From: Pseudoselenomonas ruminantium
GTDB lineage: Bacteria; Bacillota; Negativicutes; Selenomonadales; Selenomonadaceae
Assembly: GCF_900142515.1 (NCBI RefSeq)
Contig: NZ_FRBC01000007.1
Coordinates: forward strand, 1 to 64,000
Direction of reading: 5' to 3'
DNA length: 64,000 nucleotides
The notes beneath the pieces were generated by a model that made no database searches, was not told the origin of the DNA, and worked only from the letters and a program-made list of their open reading frames with translations. Positions within the stretch are counted from its first letter, which is position 1. Each line of letters starts with the position of its first letter. The translations under genes and the position numbers were made by a program. Positions 25,330 through 34,992 of the stretch are shown here, piece after piece.

Positions 25330-25371
25330 ATTATAGCACAAATAAAAGTATCTGCAAAGTGTTGCAAAGTG
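25330..25371 (-). promoter_or_regulatory. dtpT promoter with direct repeats over the -35 box
   Basis: Minus strand: TATAAT (25330-25335), 17-bp spacer, TTTGCA (25353-25358). The -35 box is inside one of two direct repeats CACTTTGCA (25353-25361 and 25363-25371), 10 bp or one helical turn apart, a likely binding site for a regulator. The rest of the 463-bp gap to the next gene is A/T-rich and I see no gene in it. Confidence 0.6.
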
Positions 25372-25617
25372 TAAAAACTGTTACATATACAACTATACAT
25401 TTTTCCGCTCTGTAAAACAAAGACATTTGTCCTATTGTTGCATGCATTTCTATATCTTACTGAATATATATCCTGTAAGAAAAAGTTGCGCATGAAAAAT
25501 AGCACAAAAAAATATACATATCTGTAATGTTGTAATATAAAAGATACATTAGCACTCAATGTCCACACTGTGTATACACAGTCCCCTGCACTTATCTGCG
25601 GAACAAGTTTACAAAAT

Positions 25618-25646
25618 TTGAACCATAATGCGGTATCTGTTACAAT
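25618..25646 (+). promoter_or_regulatory. Promoter of the unknown gene at 25721
   Basis: TTGAAC (25618-25623) and TACAAT (25641-25646), 17 bp apart; AAGGAAAGG precedes the ATG at 25721. Confidence 0.65.
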
Positions 25647-25720
25647 AAGGCAGGGATACGATCATACCGTCTCCCCTCGGAAATGAAACGTTTATTCTAT
25701 TTACAAGGAAAGGTTTTGCT

Positions 25721-26107
25721 ATGCTCTATATTATCAACAGCCTCATCACGGAAGGCGAATCCACTACCTTTTCTCTGGTCGGTGTGACCAGCGACAAGGA
25801 CAAGGCTGCCCAATTGGCCGCAGATGTTTACAAAGATTACAACAAAGTTGCCTCCTTCCAGAACATCGAGATGATTACAGAATGGCTGGCCACCAGGAAG
25901 AGTTATTCCTTCCGCAAGGACAAAAGTCATCGCTTGCAGCTGTCTATCACGGAACTTGCAGAAGAAAGCGCCGCACCGGAAAACAAGATCATCTTCTCCG
26001 CAGCAGCAGAACAGGATGAACTGATGCGCAAAGTCAGCGAAGCCCTTTTCGAAGGCAAACATCATGCTGAGCGCAATAATGAAACACCTTCCTGTCCCAT
26101 CGGCTGA
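25721..26107 (+). CDS. Protein of unknown function, 128 residues
   Basis: Starts MLYIINSLITEGESTTFSLV. No signal peptide, membrane segment or recognised domain. Composition is mixed alpha/beta with many charged residues, so a small cytoplasmic protein is likely. It has its own promoter, a good ribosome site and a terminator (26130-26155), so it is a real single gene. It lies between the peptide transporter and guanine deaminase genes, which gives no clear clue. Confidence 0.65.
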   Translation: MLYIINSLITEGESTTFSLVGVTSDKDKAAQLAADVYKDYNKVASFQNIEMITEWLATRKSYSFRKDKSHRLQLSITELAEESAAPENKIIFSAAAEQDELMRKVSEALFEGKHHAERNNETPSCPIG

Positions 26108-26129
26108 AGCAGTGACTATTTACGAAAGG

Positions 26130-26155
26130 ACCTTCCCTTTTGGGAAGGTTTTTTA
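26130..26155 (+). terminator. Terminator of the unknown gene
   Basis: ACCTTCCC-TTTT-GGGAAGGT followed by six T residues, 22 bp after the stop. Confidence 0.9.
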
Positions 26156-26283
26156 TTGTCCTGTCACGATTAAACAAAATAAAGTAATCCATAAACAGAC
26201 ACATGTCCTTTCTTGTTTCTTATTTTTTTCGTAAAATAGTGATAAATGGAAAACAAATGAATCATCACAAGGGAGTGTTGTTT

Positions 26284-27567
26284 ATGGAAAGACATGGATC
26301 CTTCGTCCTGCAAGGCAATATCATTTATACCCCCGACAAAGATCATTTTATTACATTGAAAAATGGCTATATTGTAGTCGAAGAAGGCAGGATCTCGGCT
26401 ATCTGTGCCACCAAACCAGCAGCAGCTGCTGCACTTCCCCTTAAAGATTGCCGCGGCAAGCTGATCATGCCAGGTTTTGCAGATCTGCATCTGCACGCGC
26501 CTCAGTATATCCAGATTGGCATGGGCATGGATGATCAGCTGCTGGACTGGCTCAACCGTTACACCTTCAAGGAAGAGCCGAAGTTCGCCGATCCTGATTA
26601 TGCCCGCCAGATCTACCCCCTTTTGGCAGAAGAACTGGCTGATTGTGGCACTACCTCTGCTTCTATTTTTGCTACCATTCACCCGGAAAGTACGGATATC
26701 CTATGCGACATCCTCGCACAAAAGGGTTTACGTACCTATGTCGGAAAAGTCAATATGGACAATAATTCCGCACCGGCATTGACAGAAGACACCGCCCAAT
26801 CTCTGTCAGACACCGAGGCCTTCATCAAAAAGTGGCATAAGCATCCGCTTGTCAAGCCAATCATCACGCCGCGTTTTGTCCCCTCTGTCACTGCAGGCAT
26901 GATGACAGGCCTGGGAAAACTTGTCCGCGAATACAACGTGCCAGTACAGAGCCATTTATCGGAAAACAAGGGCGAAATCCAGCTCGTGAAGGAACTTTTC
27001 CCGGAAGACCAATACTATATGAGCGTCTATGACCGTTTTGATCTCTTCGGCACTACGCCGACCCTGATGGCTCACTGCATCCATCTGTCCGAAGAAGAAA
27101 TTGCTATCATGGCCCGAAAAGATGTATATGCCGTGCATTGCCCTGCTTCTAATCTCAATCTAGCCAGTGGGCTGATGCCCCTGCGCCGGATGCTGGATGC
27201 CGGTGTCAAAGTGGTATTGGGCAGCGATATCGGCGGCGGTCATACCCTCTTCATCCCCCACGAAATCGTCCGGGCTATCGAAATTTCCAAAATCCGCAGC
27301 ATCGACCATCCAGAAGAAGCGCCATTGAAACTTTGTGAAGCTTTCTATCTGGCTACAAAAGCTGGTGGATCCTTCTTTGGACAGACAGGAAGTCTGGAAC
27401 CAGACTATAGTGCAGATTTCCTTGTTGTCACGCTGCCCATATTCCAACAGGATCGCACCATCGAGGAACAGCTGCAATACTTCATCTATCATGGCAGAGC
27501 ACAAGATATCGAAGATGTTTATGTACAAGGACGGCCTGTCAAGCATACAGACAAACCTGCTGTTTAA
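26284..27567 (+). CDS. guaD: Guanine deaminase
   Basis: Converts guanine to xanthine and ammonia. The 427-residue amidohydrolase has the first metal motif in PGFADLHLHAPQYIQIGMG, then LDWLNRYTFKEE typical of GuaD, VQSHLSENKGEI, LMAHCIHLSEEE and the metal Asp in LGSDIGGGHTLF. ATG at 26284 (MERHGSFVLQGN) is chosen because AAGGGAG lies about 10 bases upstream; an earlier ATG at 26203 has none. Co-transcribed with the downstream membrane-protein gene, 12 bp away. Confidence 0.92.
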   Translation: MERHGSFVLQGNIIYTPDKDHFITLKNGYIVVEEGRISAICATKPAAAAALPLKDCRGKLIMPGFADLHLHAPQYIQIGMGMDDQLLDWLNRYTFKEEPKFADPDYARQIYPLLAEELADCGTTSASIFATIHPESTDILCDILAQKGLRTYVGKVNMDNNSAPALTEDTAQSLSDTEAFIKKWHKHPLVKPIITPRFVPSVTAGMMTGLGKLVREYNVPVQSHLSENKGEIQLVKELFPEDQYYMSVYDRFDLFGTTPTLMAHCIHLSEEEIAIMARKDVYAVHCPASNLNLASGLMPLRRMLDAGVKVVLGSDIGGGHTLFIPHEIVRAIEISKIRSIDHPEEAPLKLCEAFYLATKAGGSFFGQTGSLEPDYSADFLVVTLPIFQQDRTIEEQLQYFIYHGRAQDIEDVYVQGRPVKHTDKPAV

Positions 27568-27579
27568 GGAGTGCTGTCT

Positions 27580-28104
27580 ATGGAACAGATCATAAGTGCA
27601 ATCAAGAACATCAACCGTGAAGATACCATCATGGCTACAGCTTCCGGGCTGACTGCCGTTTTCCTGCTGGTGGATATCCCGGTCTGGGCCGTGTTCATCG
27701 GCTGGACCTGGTATCTGTCCATCGGTGCTGATGTACGTGCCATAAAAGAGGGTACCATCACCTGCATACTGGGTGGCATACTGGCCCTGTCGTCGGTGGT
27801 CTGCATCGATCTGCTGCAGCCTTGCCTGCCCTGGCTGCTGCCCAATATGATTGGCGTTTTCCCCAATATCCTGCTCCTGATTCTTTCCTTCAAGATTCCC
27901 GGCATTCAGCCGCTGGTTGGCTTCAATGCCTTCTCCTGCATTTTTGCCGGCTACTATCTGAACGCTTTCCCCGTCCATACCAATTACTGGCTCAATATCG
28001 TATTGGCCTTCCTCTATATCAACGGCGGCAATATCATCGGCCTGTTTGAAGGTTATATCGTACAGAAGATCTGCCGTTTGGCCGGCTATCCCCCCAAAAA
28101 GTAA
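27580..28104 (+). CDS. DUF1097-type inner-membrane protein
   Basis: 174 residues with about five hydrophobic segments and little else. The pattern PVWAVFIGWTWYLSIGADVRAIKEG, with small residues in the helices, resembles DUF1097 proteins such as E. coli YcdZ, whose role is unknown. Lying 12 bp after guaD and ending at the same terminator, it may serve purine or ammonia/xanthine transport, but this is only context. ATG at 27580 follows AAGGAG. Confidence 0.65.
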   Translation: MEQIISAIKNINREDTIMATASGLTAVFLLVDIPVWAVFIGWTWYLSIGADVRAIKEGTITCILGGILALSSVVCIDLLQPCLPWLLPNMIGVFPNILLLILSFKIPGIQPLVGFNAFSCIFAGYYLNAFPVHTNYWLNIVLAFLYINGGNIIGLFEGYIVQKICRLAGYPPKK

Positions 28105-28120
28105 ATCCTCAAAGAAAAAA

Positions 28121-28160
28121 GCTGTGAAGCTGCGGATACATCCGCAGGCTTCACAGCCTT
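28121..28160 (+). terminator. Terminator of guaD operon
   Basis: GCTGTGAAGC-TGCGGA-TACA-TCCGCA-G-GCTTCACAGC, a 16-bp stem with one bulge, followed by CTTTG. It ends just before the opposing tRNA-Arg. Confidence 0.75.
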
Positions 28161-28176
28161 TGCTATATTCTGTAAC

Positions 28177-28253
28177 TGGTGCGATTGGCGCGATTCGAAC
28201 GCGCGACCTGCCGCTTAGGAGGCGGACGCTCTATCCAACTGAGCTACAACCGC
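28177..28253 (-). tRNA. tRNA-Arg (CCT)
   Basis: Cloverleaf on the minus strand: acceptor GCGGTTG/CAATCGC with encoded ACCA, D stem GCTC/GAGC, anticodon stem TCCGC/GCGGC, loop CTCCTAA with anticodon CCT, T stem GCGCG/CGCGC. A TATAAT on the minus strand at 28264-28269 is its probable -10 box. Confidence 0.9.
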
Positions 28254-28289
28254 AACATAAGATATTATAACAGAAAATGCACAAAAAAT

Positions 28290-28311
28290 AAAGAGGCCAA
28301 TCGGCCTCTTT
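28290..28311 (-). terminator. Terminator of murA
   Basis: On the minus strand AAAGAGGCC and complement form a 9-bp stem followed by TTTATTTTTT, directly after the murA stop. Confidence 0.85.
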
Positions 28312-28316
28312 TATGT

Positions 28317-29582
28317 TCAGGACTCCCGGCGGCAGATATCTGCTCCGAGCCCCACTAATTTCTGTACGAGATTGTCGTAACCACGATCGATGTGATGGAT
28401 ATAGCCGACCTGAGTCTCGCCTTCGGCAACCAGCCCCGCCAGCACCATAGCGGCACCAGCGCGAAGGTCAGTCGCCTTCACCTGACAGCCCGTAAGGTTC
28501 TCCACCCCTTCCACCACGGAAGTACGGCCATCAATCTTGATATTGGAACCCATACGTTTCAATTCATCCACATGCATGAAACGGTTTTCAAACACCGTCT
28601 CCGTCACCATTCCCGTGCCCTCGGAAATCGCCAGCATCGCCATGAACTGTGCCTGCATATCCGTGGGGAAACCGGGATATGGCATAGTCTTGATGTCCAC
28701 AGCCTTGGTGCGTTTATTGCACGTCACGCGGATGCCATCCACATCTTCTTCAATCGTAACGCCAGCCTCTTTAAGCTTGGCAATAACAGGTTTCAGATGC
28801 TCACTGATGGCATTCTCGATATAAACATCCCCCTGAGTCATGGCTGCAGCCACCATATAGGTACCTGCCTCAATGCGGTCCGGAATGATGGTATAGTCAC
28901 GGCCCGTCAATTTGGATACGCCTTCAATCTTGATGACGTTCGTGCCAGCGCCACGAATCTTAGCCCCCATCACATTGAGGTAATTGGCCAGATCGACAAT
29001 CTCAGGTTCCTGCGCAGGGTTTTCCAGAACCGTAACGCCCTCCGCCATGGAAGCCGCCATCAGGATGTTCTCCGTAGCACCCACACTGGGGAAATCCAAA
29101 TAGATTTTCGTACCCTTCAGGCCTTCCGGAGCAGTCGCCTCGATAAAACCATGACCGATCTTTATCTTCGCCCCTAAAGCTTCAAAGCCCTTCAAGTGCA
29201 GGTCAATGGGACGTGTCCCGATTGCACAACCTCCCGGCAAAGAAATCTTCGCCTGGCCGCAACGGGCCAACAATGGCCCCATGATCAAGAAAGATGCCCG
29301 CATCTTCCTGACCAGGTCATATGGAGCCTCACAGCTGCCAATCACCGTGCTGTCCACCTTCAGCTGATGTTTTTCTTCATCAAACTCAGCCTTGACCCCT
29401 AATTTTTTCAAAACCTCGGTAATGGTGTGCACATCCTCCAGTGCCGGAACTTCATCCAGGAGACTTTCCCTATCTTGTCCCAGGAGCGTCGCCGCAATGA
29501 TTGGCAGAACGGCGTTCTTGGCTCCGCTGATTTTTACGCGCCCCTTGAGCGGACGCCCCCCATGTATAATCAACTTTTCCAT
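28317..29582 (-). CDS. murA: UDP-N-acetylglucosamine 1-carboxyvinyltransferase
   Basis: First committed step of peptidoglycan synthesis, transferring enolpyruvate from PEP to UDP-GlcNAc; target of fosfomycin. The 421 residues start [31 protein letters not shown]. The loop [19 protein letters not shown] (about 112-130) carries the catalytic Cys that fosfomycin attacks, so no target-based resistance is expected. ATG at 29582 has AGGAGG 10 bases upstream; the longer frame to 29642 is not needed. Confidence 0.96.
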   Translation of the reverse strand: MEKLIIHGGRPLKGRVKISGAKNAVLPIIAATLLGQDRESLLDEVPALEDVHTITEVLKKLGVKAEFDEEKHQLKVDSTVIGSCEAPYDLVRKMRASFLIMGPLLARCGQAKISLPGGCAIGTRPIDLHLKGFEALGAKIKIGHGFIEATAPEGLKGTKIYLDFPSVGATENILMAASMAEGVTVLENPAQEPEIVDLANYLNVMGAKIRGAGTNVIKIEGVSKLTGRDYTIIPDRIEAGTYMVAAAMTQGDVYIENAISEHLKPVIAKLKEAGVTIEEDVDGIRVTCNKRTKAVDIKTMPYPGFPTDMQAQFMAMLAISEGTGMVTETVFENRFMHVDELKRMGSNIKIDGRTSVVEGVENLTGCQVKATDLRAGAAMVLAGLVAEGETQVGYIHHIDRGYDNLVQKLVGLGADICRRES

Positions 29583-29682
29583 TAAGTTCTTTATCCTCCT
29601 AATAGTCGCGCCTTTAAAAAGCACCAACCAATAGTTTACCATTAACCGCCAGTCTTTACAATAGGTCAGTTCACATTTACGC

Positions 29683-31707
29683 TCAGTCCCGTTCTACAGT
29701 CAATGCGGCATGGATCACATTATCAATGATGTAGCCGGTACTGAATTTTGTCTCTCCCGGAGTAGCCGCAGGTTTGCCGAATTTATCCAAGTTGCTGACC
29801 CTTGCCTTGGCCTTGCGGGCAGCAGCCTGCTGTGCCCGCAGCACTTCCCGTTTGCTGGGCGGATTCTGCACGGCACCGGGCGTGATGACGATTTCATTAT
29901 TCCGCCCTGCCTTCTGCAGTTTCTGCAAGCGAGCCTCTGTTGTCAGCTTGCTTTCAGCCTCACTGGTCACATCCACACCAGCCTGCTGCAGGAGCATCAG
30001 ACTGGTCACAGGCACCAGGCCGCCGCCGCGGATGTCGAGATTCATCGTGCCTGCAGGCTGGGCATCGGGCACCGTATACGGAATGATCAACGTTTCCTGC
30101 GATTTACGGTAAGGTTTGATGGTCGTCGTGAATTTCACGGTATCACCAGGTTTCACCTTCTTTTTGTCCGGTACTGCCGATACCAGCGAAGCCGTTTTAC
30201 GCCCGCCATCCAAGGTTATATCCACCTGCACATCAATGATATCCGATTCTTTGTCCGTATTCTGGCAGATGGTACTCATGGCCTGCATGAGTTCCGCCAT
30301 GGCAATCTGCCCTACATCTGCAGCATTGTAAAACATATTGTCCCGGACAAAGATCCCGTCCTTCACTGCATCCGTACGGATCTTGAAGCCGACTTTCGCC
30401 GTGCTGCCACTCAGATTATCGCTGGTCTTGGACAATGCCGCATAGGCAATACCACCAGACAGCTGCGGCAAGAAATCCTCATCATAGGCAATCCGCGCAC
30501 CATAGTTATCATTGCGGGAAAGGGATTTATCCCTGACATTGACCTTGATGGGCACCACCGAAGGAAATTTCCCCAGGATACCGGATATCCCAGTGGCCCT
30601 GTCCTGATTGATGCGGCCAATGATACTGCCTATATTGGCAATCTTCATGCCATTGCTCTGGCCACTGATCGTACCGACAACCGTAGCATCCGTCATGAAG
30701 TAATTCACATTGCCCCGATGGAGGAAGGGATGACCGAAGGCCAGAATCTTATCTCCATCCACAGCCGTTACCGTTCCCGTTGCCCCCACAGCAAAATCAC
30801 CATAAGCTACTGCCACACCAACAGCAGCGCCCGGCACCAGGCTGGCATGGTAATCGGTCGTATTCAGCTCCGCCCCGGTAGGTGCCCCCATAGGCAGGAA
30901 CGTATAACTGTCCTGCGGATCGATCTGCCGTTTCAGGAAATCCAGCCCCGCCTGATTGAATCCGGAAAAATACATGACATCCTTGGGTTCGGATTTCACG
31001 TCCTTCTTTGCTGCCTTAGCTGGGGACTTATCCTTATCACCAGCATGTTCCCCGGCAGCTTCTGGCTGAGTCTTCTCTGACGCACCAGCCTTTTCTTTAT
31101 CTTTCTGCGCATTTTTCCGTTCAGCTTCAGCAGCAGCCCGGGCACGCGCAATCAATTCATCTCCATAGACCTTCTTATCTTTGTTCTTGGCCCGTTCTTC
31201 CTTTTTTTTCTTATCCTCTTCGGCCTCTTTCTTTCTGGTCTCAGCAGCTTTTTTGAGATTCACCGTTGACAAAGTGGTCTTATTTTTATTATCCGGCATA
31301 GACCAAAGCGGTGTCATCTCATCAATCGGGGTGATGAAGAATGTGTAAGGCGTCATTCCCTTGATGCCAGCGGCCACCGCGCCGACCAGATAACCATTCA
31401 CATAGACAGGGCTGCCGCTCATCCCCTGCAGGATACCGCCAGTCTGCTCAATGACCGGTCCGGAAGCCTTAGCCATGATCATGGGCTGGGAACCCTTGCC
31501 GTTATCCATATTACCTACAATATCCACCTGGAAATCTTTAAGCTGGCCACTGCTGTCCACTACAGTATAAGCCGTCCCCACCATGCCTTCCTCTACCTGA
31601 CTGTGAGGCATAATAGGATCCATGGCATAGGTTGAAGCAGGTACCCACATCATCATACTGGCCAAACCTGCCGCCACCATCTTCCTTATATCTTTACGCA
31701 AAATCAT
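29683..31707 (-). CDS. S55 (SpoIVB-like) peptidase family protein, exported
   Basis: 674 residues. An N-terminal signal sequence ends near residue 28; residues about 30-150 hold the S55 core with [26 protein letters not shown], whose Ser in GMSGSP is the likely nucleophile. A lysine/glutamate/alanine-rich insert (about 155-250) follows, then the second half of the family with [15 protein letters not shown]. SpoIVB triggers sigma-K release in spore formers; here, in a probable non-sporulating diderm and beside murA, the role must be different, perhaps envelope signalling. Substrate unknown. Confidence 0.75.
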   Translation of the reverse strand: MILRKDIRKMVAAGLASMMMWVPASTYAMDPIMPHSQVEEGMVGTAYTVVDSSGQLKDFQVDIVGNMDNGKGSQPMIMAKASGPVIEQTGGILQGMSGSPVYVNGYLVGAVAAGIKGMTPYTFFITPIDEMTPLWSMPDNKNKTTLSTVNLKKAAETRKKEAEEDKKKKEERAKNKDKKVYGDELIARARAAAEAERKNAQKDKEKAGASEKTQPEAAGEHAGDKDKSPAKAAKKDVKSEPKDVMYFSGFNQAGLDFLKRQIDPQDSYTFLPMGAPTGAELNTTDYHASLVPGAAVGVAVAYGDFAVGATGTVTAVDGDKILAFGHPFLHRGNVNYFMTDATVVGTISGQSNGMKIANIGSIIGRINQDRATGISGILGKFPSVVPIKVNVRDKSLSRNDNYGARIAYDEDFLPQLSGGIAYAALSKTSDNLSGSTAKVGFKIRTDAVKDGIFVRDNMFYNAADVGQIAMAELMQAMSTICQNTDKESDIIDVQVDITLDGGRKTASLVSAVPDKKKVKPGDTVKFTTTIKPYRKSQETLIIPYTVPDAQPAGTMNLDIRGGGLVPVTSLMLLQQAGVDVTSEAESKLTTEARLQKLQKAGRNNEIVITPGAVQNPPSKREVLRAQQAAARKAKARVSNLDKFGKPAATPGETKFSTGYIIDNVIHAALTVERD

Positions 31708-31801
31708 TCACCTCATTTGCAGTTCTATCTCAAACTTATCCATCATTTCATTATACAGCCAGAAAATCCGTTTTGCTATAGGAACAAAGTCCCATAAGCA
31801 T

Positions 31802-33283
31802 TTATTTTTTGGTCAGGATAAGGGCACTGCCCACATAGCGTTCCGAGCCATCACTCGGAGAGTTCTGTACCTGTCCGCCGATAACCAAGGCGCTGGAACC
31901 GCCACCGTCAAGATTCATGGCATCTTTGGCCCCCATCTTCACCAAGAGTTTCGCCCAATCAGTCAAAGTCAATCCCCGGCTGTTGCTCTGGCGGCCATCC
32001 ACCACGCCGAAAAGATAGTTGCCATTTTTGAGAATGGCGACTGCACTGCGCGGTGCCCGTCCATAACGGATATCACCGGGGAATTGTTCCTCACCGGCAG
32101 TTACGCATACCTGGCCATTCTGCACCAGGCGCGGTCCGGCCCCCATGATATCCGGCGCCTTGTCCCAGCGAGCCCCCAGCTCCTGCGTGATTTCCCCCCG
32201 GTCACCGACCTGGACTCCCGCAAAGGCCTCGGCAGCAGTCCCATGTACTGACACCACCCAGCCATCAGCAGGAATCGGCGAATTGCCATCGCTGATGGCC
32301 GTTACCGTGCCATTGACCACCGTATACTCCTTGCCATACTCATTGGTACGGGTACGGCTGCCATACCAGTGGTTATAGATCGTGACATTATTGGCCCCTC
32401 GTTCGCAGTCCACACCTGAAACCGGCATACTGACCGAACCCAGCAGCACACTGCCTTCATAGGATACCGGCCCCATAAAGGGCTGGCCATAGCTGTTGAT
32501 CCCTAACGCCGTGCGCCGATAATAGGTAGTCCCTGCCATATCCCCATCAATCTTGATCATGCCAATCGCATCACCATTCCCGGCAAAATAAGTAGCATTG
32601 ACCGCAGCCACGGCATCGGTCATATCCGACATGCCACTGGTGGTCTGCAAGCCCGGAACACGTCCCTTGGCCAGCACCGGTTTGACCTTATAAAGATCCT
32701 TATCCGCCTCAACAAAATAAGCTGAAATCTTCCCCGCATCATCCCAATAAACATATTCACGTTTGGCCACACCCGGAGCCATCATTTCCGTATACAGGCC
32801 ATCAAAATCCAGCGGCATCATATCCTTCATATCAGCACGGGCAGGCTTTGTTCCCGTCGCAGGTTTTGCAGGGATAACCGGTTTCCTGACGGCAGATTGC
32901 TGCGGCATGACATCCACGAAGATCCGATCCGGAGCAGCAAGTTTCCCCAATTTATAGGTCAGCCCCGGCCGCAGGCGGATACTTACGAGCAAATGCCCAT
33001 CCTTCACCTTGTAATCTACAGATTCTACCCGGCTGCCAGAAATTGCTTCCTTGCTGACATAACGCTTGACAGCATCACTGAAATCCAGCGTCAGGACCCG
33101 CTTATCCGCTGACAGCGACACATTGTACCGGGGCATTTCCGACCAGTCAAAAACCAGCCGGTCATGCGCTGTCCCACTGTGATAACGCACAGCAGTCAGG
33201 TCTGCCGCTTCGATACAGGCGGGAGCACTCAAAAAAGATAACGTCAAAGCCCAAGCAGCTAAGCTGCGTTTTTTTATCAACAA
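31802..33283 (-). CDS. Exported phosphodiester glycosidase (NAGPA) domain protein
   Basis: 493 residues: signal peptide (1-26), an AMIN-like beta domain (about 28-130), a proline/alanine/lysine linker, and a NAGPA/DUF2233 domain (about 230-490) with LFGVVDGRQSNSRGLTLTDW and DAMNLDGGGSSALV, the conserved end of that family. Such proteins cleave GlcNAc-phosphodiesters or related envelope glycans; an envelope role fits the murA and flagellar neighbours. The start appears to be TTG at 33283, with AGGAGG 9 bases before it. Confidence 0.8.
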   Translation of the reverse strand: MLIKKRSLAAWALTLSFLSAPACIEAADLTAVRYHSGTAHDRLVFDWSEMPRYNVSLSADKRVLTLDFSDAVKRYVSKEAISGSRVESVDYKVKDGHLLVSIRLRPGLTYKLGKLAAPDRIFVDVMPQQSAVRKPVIPAKPATGTKPARADMKDMMPLDFDGLYTEMMAPGVAKREYVYWDDAGKISAYFVEADKDLYKVKPVLAKGRVPGLQTTSGMSDMTDAVAAVNATYFAGNGDAIGMIKIDGDMAGTTYYRRTALGINSYGQPFMGPVSYEGSVLLGSVSMPVSGVDCERGANNVTIYNHWYGSRTRTNEYGKEYTVVNGTVTAISDGNSPIPADGWVVSVHGTAAEAFAGVQVGDRGEITQELGARWDKAPDIMGAGPRLVQNGQVCVTAGEEQFPGDIRYGRAPRSAVAILKNGNYLFGVVDGRQSNSRGLTLTDWAKLLVKMGAKDAMNLDGGGSSALVIGGQVQNSPSDGSERYVGSALILTKK

Positions 33284-33323
33284 AGAAAAAACCTCCTACA
33301 TCAACAAACAAATCCGCAATGTA

Positions 33324-33380
33324 CCGCCCCCTTTCAGGGAAGATGGCCACAAAGTGACCCTCTCCCTCGAAAGGGGGCGG
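33324..33380. repeat. Palindromic intergenic repeat after flgJ
   Basis: CCGCCCCCTTTC at 33324-33335 pairs with GAAAGGGGGCGG at 33369-33380, with inner arms that also pair around an AAA loop. T tracts are weak on both strands, so it is more likely a dispersed repeat than a classical terminator. Confidence 0.55.
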
Positions 33381-33398
33381 CTTTTGCTATTCATTTTA

Positions 33399-33851
33399 TC
33401 ACATTTCACTTTTTTGTGCGACCTGTTGATTGGCTTTGAGCACCTGCGGTTTCAGCTGCTTATACATCATATCGGCAATACCGATGCCACCGCCGGCAGC
33501 TACTTTTTTCATCAGTTCATCATCCCGCATATCCTGAAAGATCTTCTGCCCATGTGACTCCCCAAAAAGAGAATCCTCGGGGACCGTTGCCCTCATCTGA
33601 CGATACATCATGTTCAGGAACATAGCCTCAAAGCCCTCACAGGCTTCCTTCAATTCCTTGTCCCGCTTCGCCATGGCCGCATCATCCATGATATTTTTCC
33701 CTTTGCTGTTGGCTGCAGCAGTAGTCTTCCCCTGCAACTCCTTCAGCATATCCGCAAATTCAGCTGACTCAGCTGATGCCCGGGCAGAATCATAATTATT
33801 ATTCGCCAGGGTTCCTAACCCCTGCGCGCTCAAAGGTTCTATCTGCATCAT
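33399..33851 (-). CDS. flgJ: Flagellar rod-binding protein, FlgJ N-terminal domain only
   Basis: About 150 residues with the rod-binding signature KELKEACEGFEAMFLNMMYRQMRATVP and GIADMMYKQL. The C-terminal muramidase domain of enterobacterial FlgJ is absent, so peptidoglycan opening must be done by another enzyme. ATG at 33851 or the next codon is the start, behind GAGG. Last gene of the flagellar run, 11 bp after flgI. Confidence 0.88.
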   Translation of the reverse strand: MMQIEPLSAQGLGTLANNNYDSARASAESAEFADMLKELQGKTTAAANSKGKNIMDDAAMAKRDKELKEACEGFEAMFLNMMYRQMRATVPEDSLFGESHGQKIFQDMRDDELMKKVAAGGGIGIADMMYKQLKPQVLKANQQVAQKSEM

Positions 33852-33862
33852 CCGCACCTCAC

Positions 33863-34975
33863 TTAAATCAATTGCAGTTCCGCATGAAGGGCACCCGCGG
33901 CTTTCATCGCCTGCAAGATCGAAATCGTATCCCTTGGCGTTGCTCCTACGGCATTCAATGCACCGACGATATCGCTGACGTTGGCCGTAGCGGGCAATAC
34001 GATGGTACTGGCTTTATCTTCCTTGACCTCTACATTTTCATTGCGGGTCTCAATGGTTGTACCATAACTAAAAGGTGCCGGCTGATTGGCTTCCTTCGTC
34101 TTTTTCACCTGGATTGACAGGCCGCCCTGAGTAATAGCAATCTCGTCTACCGATACGTCACCGCCCATCACGATAGTTCCCGTACGCTCATTGACGACAA
34201 TCTTGGCCACTTTATCCGGCATCACCGGCAATTCCTCAATGGATGCTACAAACCCCACCACATTGCCCCGGTAGTAGGCAGGAATGTCAATATCGATACG
34301 TCCCGGATTAACCGCCACTGCAATGCCGCCATACTGGGAGTTGATCGCTGTTGCCATCCGGCTTGCCGTGGTGAAATCCGGATGGGAAAGTGACAACGAG
34401 AGCTTCCCATTATTGCCCAGATCATCTTCTACAGTACGCTCCACAATGGCTCCATTAGGTGTCATCCCCACCGTCGGAAAGTTCTTGGTTGCGGTGGACG
34501 AACCACGCCCGGCAGCAAACCCGCCTGTAGACACAGCGCCCTGAGCCACAGCATACACCGTGCCATTTCCTGCCCGCAACGGAGTCTGCAGCAAAGTCCC
34601 GCCCTGAATGCTATCCGCATCACCAATGGACGATACCGTAATATCAATGGTATCCCCTTCCCGGACAAAAGGAGGCAGTGTAGCCGTCACCATAACCGCT
34701 GCCACATTATCCGATTTCAGGGACCCTTGATTGACCGTCACCCCATAGGTCTTGAGCATATTGACGATAGACTGTATGGTCTCTGTTGTCTTATTGGAGT
34801 CACCGGTGCCATTAAGGCCCACCACCAGCCCATATCCCATCAGCTGATTGGAACGGACTCCCTGCACTTTGGCCACATCCTTTATACGCGTCACCGCGTT
34901 ATCGGCTGCTGCCTGCGATGGCCAGCCCCCCAGCATCAGGGCACCAGCCAATAAACAAGCCAGTATTTTCTTCAT
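33863..34975 (-). CDS. flgI: Flagellar P-ring protein FlgI
   Basis: Forms the ring in the peptidoglycan layer around the flagellar rod. The 370 residues have a signal peptide (MKKILACLLAGALMLGG, cleavage near QAAA) and the family core RIKDVAKVQGVRSNQLMGYGLVVGLNGTGD, ending IVGALNAVGATPRDTISILQAMKAAGALHAELQLI. ATG at 34975 is chosen because GGAGG lies 5 bases upstream and the signal peptide begins there. A P-ring gene is strong evidence for a diderm cell. Confidence 0.95.
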   Translation of the reverse strand: MKKILACLLAGALMLGGWPSQAAADNAVTRIKDVAKVQGVRSNQLMGYGLVVGLNGTGDSNKTTETIQSIVNMLKTYGVTVNQGSLKSDNVAAVMVTATLPPFVREGDTIDITVSSIGDADSIQGGTLLQTPLRAGNGTVYAVAQGAVSTGGFAAGRGSSTATKNFPTVGMTPNGAIVERTVEDDLGNNGKLSLSLSHPDFTTASRMATAINSQYGGIAVAVNPGRIDIDIPAYYRGNVVGFVASIEELPVMPDKVAKIVVNERTGTIVMGGDVSVDEIAITQGGLSIQVKKTKEANQPAPFSYGTTIETRNENVEVKEDKASTIVLPATANVSDIVGALNAVGATPRDTISILQAMKAAGALHAELQLI

Positions 34976-34992
34976 ACGAGCCTCCCATTTCA

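Noticed and set aside
25260-25568. 102-codon open frame on the minus strand upstream of the peptide transporter gene
   Set aside because: A/T-rich low-complexity translation over the promoter region, without a ribosome site.
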